DNA of 64,000 bases from Takashimella koratensis (GCA_003116875.1 BCKT01000011.1:813771-877770), one strand, 5' to 3'; counted from the first letter of the stretch, positions 22,508-33,919 are shown. Made by a program: numbers and translations. The notes: generated by a model not told the origin, from the letters alone.

Positions 22508-23098
22508 ATCGTTCCCAATTAGGTCGGCGACAATCTACTCTGCGATTACCGCGATCTCGACGAACCCGACCTCGCTTTCTCGTCTATTCACCTTCCAGTC
22601 CCTTCGTATCCGGTCACTTGTCCTCTTCTTGTCTACTTGCTCAGTACAACTTGTCATCGGCCCCTCCAGAACCCTTGTCTATACCAACCTCCTTACTATC
22701 CCTCCCCTCCCGTGGCCCTTCCTTGTCCAATTCGACCCGTTGTCCCAATCGACACTTTTTCTTGAAACCCGTGACGACCCCTTGTCCATGCCTCATGCCT
22801 CCACTACGCTCTACGCTCTACGCCCCACGTCCGTACGCTTTCGACAACGCCTTTACGTGTGCAATTGTTTACCCCCCCACCCAAATCCCCAAATCCGAAT
22901 CTGAACCCAAACTTGAACCCTTTCTAGCTCTCCGTGATATATACCCCAACCTAACTTTTCTCTCGCCTTTGGTTATGCACAATGTGTCTTGGGGAGAAGT
23001 GAAGAATGTCCATTGTTTGAACGTAGATAGATTCTGTTCTATTGATTGTCCCTTGCTACGTACGAATTGATCGTTACCTACTCTGTTTACCTACTCTG
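22508..23098. other. Convergent 3' region of CDC3 and the methyltransferase
   Basis: About 590 bases between two stop codons. It contains a short CTACGCT triplication near 22806-22825 and a C-run near 22870. I see no coding signal or RNA gene. Confidence 0.45.
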
Positions 23099-24651
23099 TT
23101 ACTTCTTCACGAACAGATACTTGCCCACACCCCACGATTCTCCCCCATTGAGTGCAAAGAACTCTGCGCAAGCGATGAAGAAGACCCTAAACCTATAAAA
23201 GCTCTTTCGACCCTCTTCCTCCCCCAACGCTTCGGTAAGCACTTTCAACCCTTGTCGTTTATTCCCATCCTGGAGCTTCAACCATGCCTCGAGGGTACGT
23301 GCGTAATGCGTTCCGTTGAGGTAGGTCGAATTAAGCAATGTCAAATCGTGTTGAAAGTAAGCGAATAGGTCGAGACTAGGCATGGTACCTCCGGAGAAAA
23401 AAGTCTGAGCCATCCACCCGTCCCCCTCTTCGAAATGATACGGAGTGTCTCGGTGGCAGAAGATATGAACAAACAAGAGACCACCGGGTGCAAGCCAGGT
23501 GGAGATCTTTCGGAAGAGGAGGTTGTACGCTTTCATGTGTTCGAACATTTCGATAGACATGACGTGCGTAAACCTGGCAATGTTAACCTTATGTCAGCGG
23601 GTCGGCGTTGTGTATCCTGCAAATGAAGAAAGCAGGAGTGGAAAGCAAAGATTGAGAGTCAACTTACTTCCCCTTGTCCTCGAAATCAAAAACGTTCACG
23701 TCCCCAGTGATGACGGTAATGTTCTTGAATCCCTTGTCCGCGGCTACCGAGTCGATGTGGAGTTTCTGCGTACGCGAGTTGGACAGCATCGTGATTTCCG
23801 CGAGAGGGTAGTGCTGTTGGCGAGGGGGAGGAGTCAAGGCGAGGTTGATCATGTCAGCCTTGTCACGACGATTAACCGAGCAATTGTATCAAGGTCGCTT
23901 AAAAGCAGGAGGTAGGGAACTACGATCACTGCTCTGCTTTGGCTTGAGGGCGCGAGCTCGCTGGGGCTCACGCCCAATCTACTCACTTCGGCAAGGAACA
24001 ACCCCAAACTACCCCATCCACACCCCAAATCCAATATCCTCAACCCCTCACCTTCTTTCCCAGCTACCCACTCTCTCCCTTCCACCTCCTCCCCTACCCC
24101 TCTGAGCCCTCGACCCAACTTGGCCTCTTTACAGTACCCAGCGAGTATCGCGTCCTCCGCGTCCGCAAGAGTCGAGCTCGCGCTCGGCCACATGCAGGAA
24201 GAATACTTCATCCGTGGACCCAGGCAGAGTTGTAGGAAGGAAGTCGGGACTTCGTAGTGTTGCTCGTTGGCTTTATCTTGCTTGATCGCGATAGGGCGGG
24301 AGTAGAGGTCGGCGATGAAGCCCATCTTGGCGGCGTGGTTGGATTCGAGGGAGCCTAGGGGAGTCAGCGGGAAGGCAGAGGAAGGGGGAAGAGAAAAATG
24401 ACAAGGCAGACAGGCAGGGGAAGAGCGGGGAGGGAAGGGCGCATAAGCAGAGGAGCTAGGGAGCAAAGGTAGAGATGGAGGTAGAGAAGAAACCCGACTC
24501 TAGGTGAAAGTCCATGGGCATCTTCGTCAACATAAAGCAACTCACCTCGCTCGATCTCGCGCAGACGGCGTCGGCACAGGTTGCGAATCACCGGCCTGAG
24601 GACAGCATCGGGGATGAAACCCTGGTCGATGAGCGAGTAGGCGTAGTCCAT
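23099..24651 (-). CDS. SAM-dependent methyltransferase, coclaurine-N-methyltransferase/CFA-synthase family
   Basis: A soluble S-adenosylmethionine-dependent methyltransferase of the mycolic-acid/cyclopropane-fatty-acid synthase superfamily, closest in motif to plant coclaurine N-methyltransferase-like proteins. The first exon reads MDYAYSLIDQGFIPDAVLRP...RRRLREIERG. After a GTGAGT intron comes FIADLYSRPIAIKQDKANEQHYEVPTSF, very like the plant family signature. The SAM-binding motif I is RILDLGCGWGSLGLFLAE, then AEITMLSNSRTQKLHI, FTHVMSIEMFEHM and KISTWLAPGGLLFVHIFCH. The end reads AEFFALNGGESWGVGKYLFVKK. Its substrate in fungi is unknown; a lipid or amine acceptor is equally possible. The start at 24651 gives an N-terminus close to the plant length. 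An additional upstream exon (ATG near 24920) cannot be excluded. Divergent from ATG22. Confidence 0.85.
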
Positions 24652-25016
24652 TGCTCGGTCGAGGTCGTCGAGGGAAGTTGGAAGGTGGTAGTAGGTAGGA
24701 GGATTGGGAGACGGAAACAGAGAAGAGAGACAGACAACAAGTACAGTACAGTACGTGGTCTCGACATGGCCCGATCGCCAAGGACCCCGGTGCGGGCTGG
24801 GTCGACCGCCTCGATCGCCGATGACGAAAAGTAGCCAGGTCTAGTCCCGCACGGAGGTGCCTGGGGATCTCCGAACCACCGGCTGTTTTCGCCGGTGGGA
24901 TGTTGTTTCAACCACCGCATTCACCAGCACCATCACCCAGCACCACTGGAACGTCACCCTCGACAGCTACGAGAGACGAACGGGTCTAGTCCATAGCCAG
25001 TGTCACGTCCACAGTC
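24652..25016. promoter_or_regulatory. Divergent methyltransferase/ATG22 promoter
   Basis: A 365-base region between the two starts. It contains tandem GTACAGTACAGTAC near 24741-24754 and an inverted pair, CACCGGCTGTTTTCGCCGGTG, near 24878-24898 (arms CACCGGC/GCCGGTG, 7-nt loop). This is inferred as a shared promoter. Confidence 0.45.
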
Positions 25017-26894
25017 ATGCCGTCGCTCACGCTCCCGTCGCTCGGGAAGGGGGCGAACAAGCACCTCGGCGCATGGTATTGGTACGCTTCGGCCGCCGAG
25101 GTCTTTGCTGCATGTGCAATGGTACGTCTCTCCACTCACTCTACCTCCCCGCCCCACCTCGAGAGCTTCCTCCTCACGATCTTAGTGGGTGCATAGCTGA
25201 CGAAACCACCAGGCGATATTCCTCCCCATCACCCTAGAGCGTGAGTATGATCTTCTTGCAGGCCCAACCTCTGGCCCACTCTCCGAGCATTAATCATCAA
25301 CGCTGACCAAACCTTGGTGATAGAAATGGCAAGGGAAGTCGGGTTCGAAGCCCCCGAGTTTATACAACCATGTACGAAGAGCAAAAACGGACCTGTCTGT
25401 CGAGCACATATCTTTGGGATGTGGGTGGACACTGCCAGTTTCAGGTAAGTCGAATCTCGTCACCTAATAAAACGTCGACAGTCCCGCCAGCTGACTAGGG
25501 ATCAGCATGTACGTCAAGTCTGTGGCGGTGCTTCTTCAAGCGCTTTGTATCATCTCCGCAGGCCCGTTGGCAGATTCTCGTACGTTCACAAACCATTCAA
25601 TCCTCATCCTCCACCCATCACTTACTGATGTACTTTCGCTCACGCAAACCCACACTTTGCCCCTACTCTCCTATTCCTCCTACTTTGTCACGCTGCGCAC
25701 CCTGTAGCCTACTGGCGCCACCGCCTCCTGGTCACTTTTGCGTACATCGGTTCGGCCGCCGGGACACTCTTCCTCCTCCTCCCTGCCTCTCCTACCTCTT
25801 TCCTTCCCATCCCAACGCTGGCGGCGCTCCTCACTGTGATCAGCAACGTCGCCTACGCTATCGCGGGAGTATGCAGCAACGCCTTCCTCCCTGGTCTCGC
25901 GCGTGAAGACCCTTCTGTCCTCGCTGCTACCGCCCAAGTCCCTGGTGTCGCCTCTCGAGAAGTAGGCGAGACCGCTCGGCTCAGCCTGGAGGAGGCGAGG
26001 TCGCTCTTACCTCCCCCTCAAGCCGGGATCGCATCCATCTCACCCTCCGACCTCGTCGCCGGTGAGCCCGAAGCTGAACCCGGGTCAAAGGTATCAAGTT
26101 CAGACGAATACGACGCGGTCTTGTCTATCGCAACGTCTCGACTCTCGTCAATAGGTACAGCGATCGGGTTCTTCTCAGGTGTCACGGTACTCGCGGTGCT
26201 TTTGGTTCCCGTGATCATGGGCGGAGGAACGACAGCGACCCTCGAGACAGTCATAGGTGTAAGCGCGCTATGGTGGGGCGCGTTCACGGTCCCGGCGTGG
26301 ATAGGACTCCCGAGGGGTAGAAAAGAAGAGGTCCCAAGGAATTGGCTGAGAGATGCGTGGAAGAGAGTAGGGAAGATGGTCAGGGTTAGCGAGAGGAGAT
26401 TGTTGTCGAATCTATTCACGTACTTGTTTGCGTGGATTTTTCTCTCTGACGGTGAGTCCAGCGGCTGGGTTGAAGTGTGAGGCTGCTTGTGCCCCTGCAT
26501 CACATCCATGACAAAGCTTGCCTCTGGCACTTGCTGACAGTTTATACCCTCATCTTCACTGTACTTTCAAATATAGGCTTTCACACTACGACCTATTCTG
26601 CGGTCCTCTACGCCTCAAGCGCACTCGGCATGTCGCCTCCTAAGATAATCATCACCGGAATTCTCACTCAACTCGCCGCTGTCGGCTCTTCGATCGCGGC
26701 TCCACGGATCCAAAAGAGGCTGGGGTACGATAACCTCCGCTTCTTACTCCACATTGTCCTTGCTGCGCAGGTCCTGCCGTTGTATATGTGTTTGGGGCTG
26801 GTGTTACCGTTTGGAGGACTGAGGACGGAGGCGGAGATGTATGTCGCAGGCGCGTGGTTCGGACTGGTAAGTGGAGTGCGTAGCAGGGCCCCCC

Positions 26895-26936
<42 letters not shown>

Positions 26937-26950
26937 TCGACGAGGGAAGT

Positions 26951-26984
<34 letters not shown>

Positions 26985-27412
26985 AAGAGAGGAAAAGAGA
27001 GTGGATTCAGGTTGGGCGTTCCTTTGACTGACGGCCACAGCTGTACGGCCCGTTCAACAGCTACTCGCGGGCAGTGTATGCTGAACTCATCCCACCGGTA
27101 CGTCTTCCTCACCCCATTCTTTCATATCGACTTGATCCAGCTCAACACTGATTTGCTCATCTTCCCTCTACTTGCTACTCCTCCTTCATCCAGGGCCACG
27201 AATCCACTTTCTTCTCCCTCTTCGCGCTCACCGATAAATCCGCCAGTTTCATCGGCCCCCTCCTCGTCGGTCTCATCTCTGATCTCACGGGTAATATCCG
27301 ATACGCGTTCTTCTTCTTGCTGGTGATGCTGGCGATCCCTGTGCCGGTGCTGTTGCGTGTTGATCGGGTGAGGGGAGGGGAAGAGGCGGTGGCATGGGCC
27401 GCAGCGAGGTAG
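25017..27412 (+). CDS. ATG22: Vacuolar membrane permease Atg22
   Basis: A multi-spanning MFS-related transporter that exports amino acids from the vacuole after autophagic breakdown. The N-terminus reads MPSLTLPSLGKGANKHLGAWYWYASAAEVFAACAM, then AIFLPITLEQMAREVGFEAP, a typical Atg22 first segment. Later exons give hydrophobic helices such as MYVKSVAVLLQALCIISAGPLAD, YWRHRLLVTFAYIGSAAGTLF and VISNVAYAIAGVCSNAFLPGLARE. A long lumenal or cytosolic loop follows, then SSIGTAIGFFSGVTVLAVLL, WGAFTVPAWIGLPRG, LYGPFNSYSRAVYAELIPPGHE, FFSLFALTDKSASFIGPLLVGLISDLTG and a last helix. I count about 11-12 membrane segments. The ATG at 25017 is immediately upstream of the conserved start. It has about eight introns, the penultimate one containing two very long poly-G runs. 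Confidence 0.88.
26889..26982. repeat. C8-G39 and G32 homopolymer runs in an ATG22 intron
   Basis: Inside the intron from about 26869 to 27040 (donor GTAAGT, acceptor CCACAG) there are eight C, then 39 G (26897-26935), a 15-base spacer, and 32 G (26951-26982). The flanking exons join in frame as WFGL|LYGPFNS, so the runs are removed by splicing. Run length is likely imprecise in any assembly. Confidence 0.95.
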
Positions 27413-28275
27413 TGCCAGTGTCACAGCCGCAAGCTGGGGCTGGGGCTTCACATGAACTCTGTTTCAGCGTCCAGTGGAAGAGACTGTGCATAGAGACTAG
27501 TTGTGTATGTATGTACCTTATATGTGAATAGTAGACGATTAACGAGTTGACGACGTGGTCGTGCATGCATGCATGCATGGATTGAGATGGATTCTCGGTG
27601 ACCATGGAACTGGGCGAGTTCGGTGACCGCCGAGCGGTGCTGGGTGCCGGTAAATCCGTCGGGGTGACTGCGGCAAACACTAGTCCCATGGCATGGTTCC
27701 CATCAAACAACCGGTCGGGATCCATCTCGCTTCCTACAACCATTTCACCTTGATACTCTCTCTGACTTCTCGGTCACACCGCCGCGCAATCGACAGACGC
27801 ACGCCGAACCACAGCGGCGCAGCAAGCAAGCACGTAGCACCCACGCTCACTTTCACGCTCACGTTCGCCCCTGCCCGATCCATCATTCTCATGAAAGGGA
27901 GACAGGCGTAGATCGGCCAGGCAAGCATCAAAACCACCGTGCGCTAGTCGTAGTATCTTGCAACCATCTCTTCCCCCCCAATCCACCATCTCCCGCCTAC
28001 TTGCCGATTGCCTCGACGACTACTCCCCTCGCCTCTGAGACGAAGACGACGGACTGAGACCCGTCCACTTCAAGTCTCACATTCCGCTGCCGTTGTTCTC
28101 TCGGCCCCGCGGCTTGGAAACAAACTTTACGAGTTACCGGTCTCGGTACCCGCTAGCACGCCTTGTGAATACGGTTCGACTACACCACGTTGCTCGTATC
28201 ATCAAGTAGTCGCACCTGCACCAAAGACCCTCATCATACTTCTCACCATCTCACCCACCTCCCTAACCCATCACC
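27413..28275. promoter_or_regulatory. Intergenic region upstream of the DUF2985-type gene
   Basis: About 860 bases between the ATG22 stop and the next start. It contains a self-complementary GCATGCATGCATGCATG repeat at about 27563-27580 and a CT/CA-rich approach to the ATG at 28276. No coding sequence is supported. Confidence 0.45.
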
Positions 28276-30952
28276 ATGTCTCGCCCTCCCTTGCCCACAT
28301 TCTCCAGCGCCGACGCTCGCAACGCCGACACCTCCACCTCCCCACTCTCCTCACCTCCGTTCCTCGCCGCGCCTGTCCGTATCCCATCCTCTTCGTCTCC
28401 AAGCAACACTCGACGTCCCTCACTCCCACCGATCCGCCCTTCCGCTCCTCCTGCTTCCTCTCCGGCCCTACCGTCCCGCCCGTCCAACTTCCGCACGAGG
28501 TCTGTCGCCCTCGCCTCTCTCTCACCAACGTACTCCCCAACCGACCCGTTCGAGCCCCTCGCAGCCCACCCGAGTCGGTACCCTGATGCCGCGGGTGATG
28601 CCCCTCATACAACAGTCGCAACCACCGGTCCCGGTCTCCCACCCCCGTTCACTACACCTGCCGCACCCGGCCCTGTATCCGCGATCGACGCTGGACCGGG
28701 GTCCGACTTTGCGCGAACCCCGGGCCGATCCCGCGCACATACGGTCAGCGTCTCACTCCGGTCCGCCAAACCCAACTCGCCCCAACCGCTCTTCGGATCA
28801 GTCTTCACCCGCGGCGGAACAGTCAACGGTACGAATGCGACCCAGAACCTCAACGATAACTCGCCCAGGGTGAGCTTCGACGTCGAGGCTGGCGCAGGGA
28901 CCGCGGGGCACGGACATGGCGGACAAGGGCTGGGTCTAGGGGTGCCTACGACGGGGACAGCCACGGGGGATCGGAGGCGGTCGAGCGCGAGCTCAAGGCG
29001 GAGGAGTATTGTCGGTTCGGCAGAGGGAGGAGACGATGTTGCCAATGAGGACGGCGAGCTACACGACGAGGTCGTGGGTTTGCTCGACTGTGTCGACCCG
29101 ACAGTCGGAACGGGTAGGTTTGATAATAATGAGCAGGAGCTTACTGTGTAGTGAACCATCTGCAGAACATGACCAACTCGATCATCTTCCCCCATATCCC
29201 GCAACTGTGGACGAGGCGGCCAAACTTGACCCTCCCAGACACCCCGACCGACGAGGACGGCCGATCGTGAGTGTCTCTTCACAGCGAATGACGTTTTGAG
29301 ACTAGCTGATCGATTTCAGTGTGGAGGAAGACGACAGTGGCTTGCCCTTGCCCGTGACAGCTGAAGGCCAACAGACTGGCAGATCCCGCGGCTCCACCTT
29401 TTCCCGGCTCGTCACCCCTGGTCGTGGCCGCTCCCAGACCGTCTCCGAAGTCCCCTCGGCCTCCATCGAAACCGCAACTGGCCAGAGCGTGGCCCTCAAT
29501 ACTCTCACCCGTGAAGAGTTTGCCCGAGAAATGGACGACGACATCTCCGAACTTGAGAAAGAACACGAGCTTGATCGACACGTGAAACACGTGTTGTCGA
29601 AGAAACAGTCTAGGATCGATACGACGAAACGAATCTTGCGTGGAGTTTGGGCGTTCCTCAAGACTCCCATGGGCGCGTTCACTGCGATTTATGGGTTCCT
29701 GGTCGCGTTTTGGGGAGCGGCCATTGTGTTGTTTTTGCTCGGCTGGATTCATACGTCGTCAAAGTATAGGCAAGATGTTTGGGTGGAGATCTCGAGTCAA
29801 GTCGAAAATGGTCTGTTCACGCTCACCGGCGTGGGTCTGATCCCGTGGCGCATTATCGATACGTATAGTGAGTGGGCACCGGGCTTTTGACGCGGTGCTC
29901 TGCTGACACTGATCAGGGATGTCCGTGATCCACACGCTCAAGATGAAAACGATCAGGCTCAGGAAGAAGCAAGGTTTACCGCCTATTGAAGATCCCGACG
30001 ACTTGCCCGACCCTCGCTTACTCAAGGACTACGTCTCGGTGCTTACGGAGAAGGAGCAGGAGCAGCTTCGATACCAACAGGAAAAATTCGCTAAGAGCCA
30101 GGTGGGTAAAATATCATGAACACGTATAGCTTTGTTGGATCTTTTGATCAAGCTGACGCATGGACAGACATGGTACCGCGCTCACGCGACGGCGACACAC
30201 CGAGCCTTCCCCATCAAGTGGGCGCTGTGGAACACTATCGTATGTGCCATGCCTAGAAATGGTGGAGTAGCGCTGACCATCACAGTTGATGGACGGCAAC
30301 TCGTTCTTCCAGTGCCTTCTCTGCGGCTGCATGTGGGGGATGAGTGAGTGCACTGAATGTGCAATGCTAATGACAGACTGGCACGTGCGACCCCCCTGGA
30401 CGACTGGTTGTTTGATCCCGCTTTCATTCCTCTGTGGTATTGGGTGAGTCCACCCCTCACTACGCTCAAGCTTTGCTAACCAGCCACAGCGCTGCCGTTC
30501 TCATCTGGCAAGGAAGTGTACGAACCAAGAAGACCATCAAAGTCGAAGACAAACTCCGCGAAGCTCTTGGTGTCCCTCTGGCCATTGCCCAGCCACTTAG
30601 CGCCACGACTCGATCTGAGAAATCCCCCTTTTCGGGGTCTACCAAGCTCCCTCGACGACGTACGATCACTGCAGGCGAGGCGCCCGAGGTCGTCGCTGGT
30701 GACGTGGAAGCAGAGGATGGTGTTGACAGGGCCGACCTGGATGGAGTGGAAGGGTTGAAACACGAGCACCATGAGCATGGGAAGAGGCGGATCACGATCT
30801 CGGCACCACAGAGGGAACCAGGGGTTAGATCGTTGGATCGGAAAGCGGCAATGGAGGCGCTACAGGAGGATAAGACGGTAGTGGAGGAAGAAGAAGAGGC
30901 GAAAGATGTGGGGAATACAACGGTAGCAGGTGTCACGACCCCGGGGGTGTAA
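28276..30952 (+). CDS. DUF2985-type multi-spanning membrane protein
   Basis: The function is not known. The first 280 residues are Pro/Ser/Ala-rich and disordered. Then come NMTNSIIFPHIPQLWTRRP and a charged helix, EFAREMDDDISELEKEHE. The conserved membrane core includes TPMGAFTAIYGFLVAFWGAAIVLFLLGWI, DVWVEISSQVENGLFTLTGVGLIPWRIID, TWYRAHATATHRAFPIKWALWNTI, LMDGNSFFQCLLCGCMWGM and PLSFLCGIGAAVLIW. The W-EI-SQ---GLF-LTG-GL-PWR signature matches fungal DUF2985 proteins (yeast Ycr061w-like). The C-terminal tail of about 140 residues is acidic and disordered. The junction joining the first exon to NMTNSI is uncertain: the consensus-like GTAGGT at 29115 is out of phase, while a GTGGGT donor at 29074 would keep the frame. 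Probably at an endomembrane. Confidence 0.75.
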
Positions 30953-31289
30953 AAGGACGAAGCAGTTTGGAATGGTTGGGTTCTGTTTTTGGCTGGGGGG
31001 TTTAGGTTCGCAAAGTTGTCGAGGTTAGGAACGACCAGGACTTATATACTTGTAAACGCATAATACTGACTCGAGTCGAGTCGATGTTAGGTTGGGAGGG
31101 AGGCGAAAAGCCTCGGGTAGCTGGGGCCAAATCAAGACGTTGAATGCTTGTACGGATCGGATAGTCAAATGATATGGACGGGAACAGAGTATGGCCTGGG
31201 ATGATGAGTACGGGCAAGGAACAGAGCAGAGGTGGTGGTGAGGTAATTGAAGAGGACAGTATGAAATGCAAACCCGGGATCCCTCGTTG
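30953..31289. other. Convergent 3' intergenic region
   Basis: A 337-base region between the DUF2985-type stop and the first orphan ORF stop. No gene or RNA feature is seen. A TCGAGTCGAG repeat lies at about 31072-31082. Confidence 0.4.
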
Positions 31290-31853
31290 TCATTGCGAAT
31301 CGAGCGAGCCGTCGTCCTCGTAGCCGTTGCTCGAATCGAGGGACATGTTCGCGAACGCGTTCACCCATGTCTCGTCGGGCTGGGCGCTCGCTTTGGCCGC
31401 TGCTAGCTCCCTCAGTCTGGTATGATGTTTCACACACCATCCCCCGACCCCACTCAGGTGATGTCCGGACCGGCGCTTGGCATTTTCCATGAGGTCCCGG
31501 AGCGAGGGGTGGCAGGTCGAGGAAATCGCGTAAAAGCGCACGAAGGACGATGAAGGATCAAAGCGCTTTGACTTTGACAAAAAATCCAGCACGGGAGCCG
31601 AGGCGCAGATCTTCCGCCTGGGATCGTCGAGGGGAACAACGGAAATGTCGTAAAAGAAAAGGACAAAGACGCGTTCGTCAGGGAGTGTCGGGGTACCCTT
31701 GAACTGCATGGTCGAGAGAAAAACGCCAAGAGAACAGTGGTTCTTTTCTTCGTCGATGAACCACAGAGTGCGGCGGCGCTTGTCCTCTTCCGAGACGAAA
31801 ACCTCACTCCACACTCCTTTGGGCTTGGAATCGGTGTTGACAGAAGTTTCCAT
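31290..31853 (-). CDS. Orphan hypothetical protein A, intronless
   Basis: A 187-residue open frame with an ATG at 31853, uninterrupted in a genome where nearly every gene is split. I do not recognise the family. The sequence begins METSVNTDSKPKGVWSEVFV. A mixed hydrophobic/charged core follows (LWFIDEEKNHCSLGVFLSTM, ERVFVLFFYDISVVPLDD, FVRFYAISSTCHPSL). Then comes a His/Cys-containing segment, HHLSGVGGWCVKHHTRL, and an acidic Ser-rich tail. There is no signal peptide or clear membrane helix. Its composition is protein-like rather than low-complexity, which supports coding. It belongs to the block of unusual ORFs at 31-35 kb. Confidence 0.5.
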   Translation of the reverse strand: METSVNTDSKPKGVWSEVFVSEEDKRRRTLWFIDEEKNHCSLGVFLSTMQFKGTPTLPDERVFVLFFYDISVVPLDDPRRKICASAPVLDFLSKSKRFDPSSSFVRFYAISSTCHPSLRDLMENAKRRSGHHLSGVGGWCVKHHTRLRELAAAKASAQPDETWVNAFANMSLDSSNGYEDDGSLDSQ

Positions 31854-32272
31854 CGTCAAGTGCAATGAAATCGAGTATCAGAAAGACTGAGGGGAAGGGG
31901 AAGTGTGAGAAAGAGAAAGTGGGGCGTAACGCTCTTCGCTCTTGTCTGTTGCCTGCAGGGCAGGTCTCCCAGCTCCATGCCAAGGCGACATTGAGCTCCC
32001 GGCAAAAAGGAGGGTCGAGCTATTGGCAATGTGTAGAGACGTCCGAAGGCTCGTCTATCCTACAGGCAAAACATGAGCAAGCTGCCTCTGCCCCCCCGCC
32101 TACTTAGAGTGCTGTACTGCGGTTGTCTCGCCACCGTGTGTAGTAGGCCATGGGTTTGGAAGGGTACTGTATAGCATGCTGAGTACGGGCAAGTGCAATT
32201 GATCATGCACATTAACTGCCAACTGCCAATCACCCATCGCCGTTCAACAACCCCGTTTCGATCATGGGCGGA
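31854..32272. other. Intergenic stretch between orphan ORFs A and B
   Basis: About 420 bases upstream of orphan A. A short plus-strand ATG frame (31865-32107, 80 residues, basic, no signature) is present, but I would not call it a gene. Near 32205-32230 the imperfect direct repeat AACTGCCAACTGCC is seen. Confidence 0.35.
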
Positions 32273-33004
32273 CTAATCAGCCTCGGAAACGTTTGTGGGC
32301 CCCATGCTCATCAAGCGCTTTTCCACCTCCTCAGACTCTTTCGTCCTGTCCAACCACCACAGCACCCTGGTAAGATTTTGGCGGGACAAGCGCCCTTGAA
32401 CCACTAGATCCGAAAACAGCCTTTCGTTGCCGCACGGTACCTGTGGGTAGGTCAAGGTGTACTCCAAGAGTCGCTTGGTTATTGTCACCTTGTCAACGAC
32501 GACGAGCGACGCTGGGGGACCGGTCTTCGACGTCGACGTCGATGAAAGTCGCTGGGAGGCTGGAATCGTGACCCTTCGAACCGACTCTCGTAAGATCCTT
32601 GACAGGGGTGCCGGTTGCAAGTCGATGTCGATGTCTGCAAGTCCGGATTCCGAGAGTATTTTGCTTGTGAATATGCGGTACTCTGCACATGAGCGTATCC
32701 CGTCAGTTGGATTGCAGATCCAATAAATGATCAGCATGGCGTTTTCCCGAAAACGATGAGCGCCAGGCGCGCCTGCGATTGAAATGAAAGTTGGGCGGTT
32801 GTTTGTGCTCGACATGTAGCGACTGAGTTGGAGTTCAAACCAGGGAGTGGTATGTAGGCGAGTGGGTCTCTTCTGGATGGGAGTCAAGAGGTGAGGAGGG
32901 AATAAAGAAAAGGTTGTTCTCATAACTTGGAGCCAAGCCTCACGCCGAACTTGGTAATCAAAGGAGGAGCGGGCGATTGGCAATACTCTACTTCTGGTTG
33001 ACAT
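32273..33004 (-). CDS. Orphan hypothetical protein B, intronless
   Basis: A 243-residue single-exon frame starting with an ATG at 33004 (MSTRSRVLPIARSSFDYQVRRE). I recognise no family. The N-terminal third is basic and Arg-rich (VRREAWLQVMRTTFSLFPP; TPIQKRPTRLHTTPWFEL) and could be a mitochondrial or nuclear targeting region (inference). The middle holds FRENAMLIIYWICNPTDGI and SESGLADIDIDLQPAPL. The end is a charged helix, NLTRVLWWLDRTKESEEVEK. Lack of introns and of low complexity, and the same strand as its neighbours, suggest a real lineage-specific gene. Expression evidence would be needed. Confidence 0.5.
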   Translation of the reverse strand: MSTRSRVLPIARSSFDYQVRREAWLQVMRTTFSLFPPHLLTPIQKRPTRLHTTPWFELQLSRYMSSTNNRPTFISIAGAPGAHRFRENAMLIIYWICNPTDGIRSCAEYRIFTSKILSESGLADIDIDLQPAPLSRILRESVRRVTIPASQRLSSTSTSKTGPPASLVVVDKVTITKRLLEYTLTYPQVPCGNERLFSDLVVQGRLSRQNLTRVLWWLDRTKESEEVEKRLMSMGPTNVSEAD

Positions 33005-33919
33005 TATCGGTGGGTTTAGGAGTGTCGAGATCGTCGTCGTGGCTACGTTATGAGCATACGTGAATCACCATTATCAGGTGGATGCAGCAACGCGCGCCGG
33101 CTTAGCCGAGGCTCAGACGAAACTCTGGATGCATGTATGGACTCGGCGCATGACGGGAGTATGGACGAAATGGACGGGTACTGTAAGCTGATTGTATGAA
33201 CAAGGAAAAGGGACAGAGAGGGTGTGTGCAATGCTTCTCCTCTAAAGATCACTCGAAGAACCTTGCCATCGCTGCGGCCTCCATTGGCTGGTCATGCTGG
33301 CAGCCCACTCACCCACCCTCAGGCGACACGTGTTTCGATCCTCACTCCTCGAGCTCTCCACCATGCATTTCATCGCCTCCCGGCGTCTCGCCTCCTCGTC
33401 CGCCTTTGCCTGAGACGTCTTCATCCACGCCTGGAGCGCCTCTGTGGTAACCTCGACTGAGAGGCGTGTTCTGACCTTTAGGGTCTGGTTGTGAAAGAGA
33501 TTTGAAAGATTGCCGTTTGGTCGGGACAGAAGTGGAGGTCACTCATATTTATATTGACAAGAGGACCTCAAGGCATTTGAGCAAACATGAGTGGGAAAAC
33601 TCGGCTGCTCTTTTAATCCTTTTCCACAAGGGAGCCACATGCGCCCGAGATGTAAGACAAGGGTGATCCACCACCAGAGGCGATGTATGCTGCAGGCGCG
33701 CGAGTGAGCCGCTCAGTGCTATCCCGCACCGCCTCCGTCCTTTTGCCTCCGGTCATGGTATGTGTTGAGCCTCCCTTGTGGTCTCTCTATATGATGCCGA
33801 GGGTCAAGGAGCCTTTGTTTTCCTGCCCGAAGGATAACAATGGATGCAAGCGAGCGCCGAGTATGTGCAATGACGCTTGTTGTGACGTCAATCCCCATAG
33901 CATGGTATCTATCTCTGGT
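33005..33919. other. Gap between orphan ORFs B and C
   Basis: About 0.9 kb. A 60-residue minus-strand ATG frame (33242-33424; MKTSQAKADEEARRREAMK) and an 80-residue plus-strand frame (33683-33925) are present. Neither has a signature. The former could be the 3' exon of a small spliced gene whose upstream ATG lies near 33547 (MSDLHFCPDQ), but I cannot establish it. Confidence 0.3.

Noticed and set aside
25333..25345. GGTTCGAAGCC, a perfect tRNA B-box-like sequence
   Set aside because: It lies inside a conserved ATG22 coding exon (VGFEAPEF). I saw no A box or cloverleaf around it.
26664..27038. Poly-proline and poly-glycine ORFs around 26.9 kb
   Set aside because: They are translations of the C8/G39/G32 homopolymers inside an ATG22 intron.
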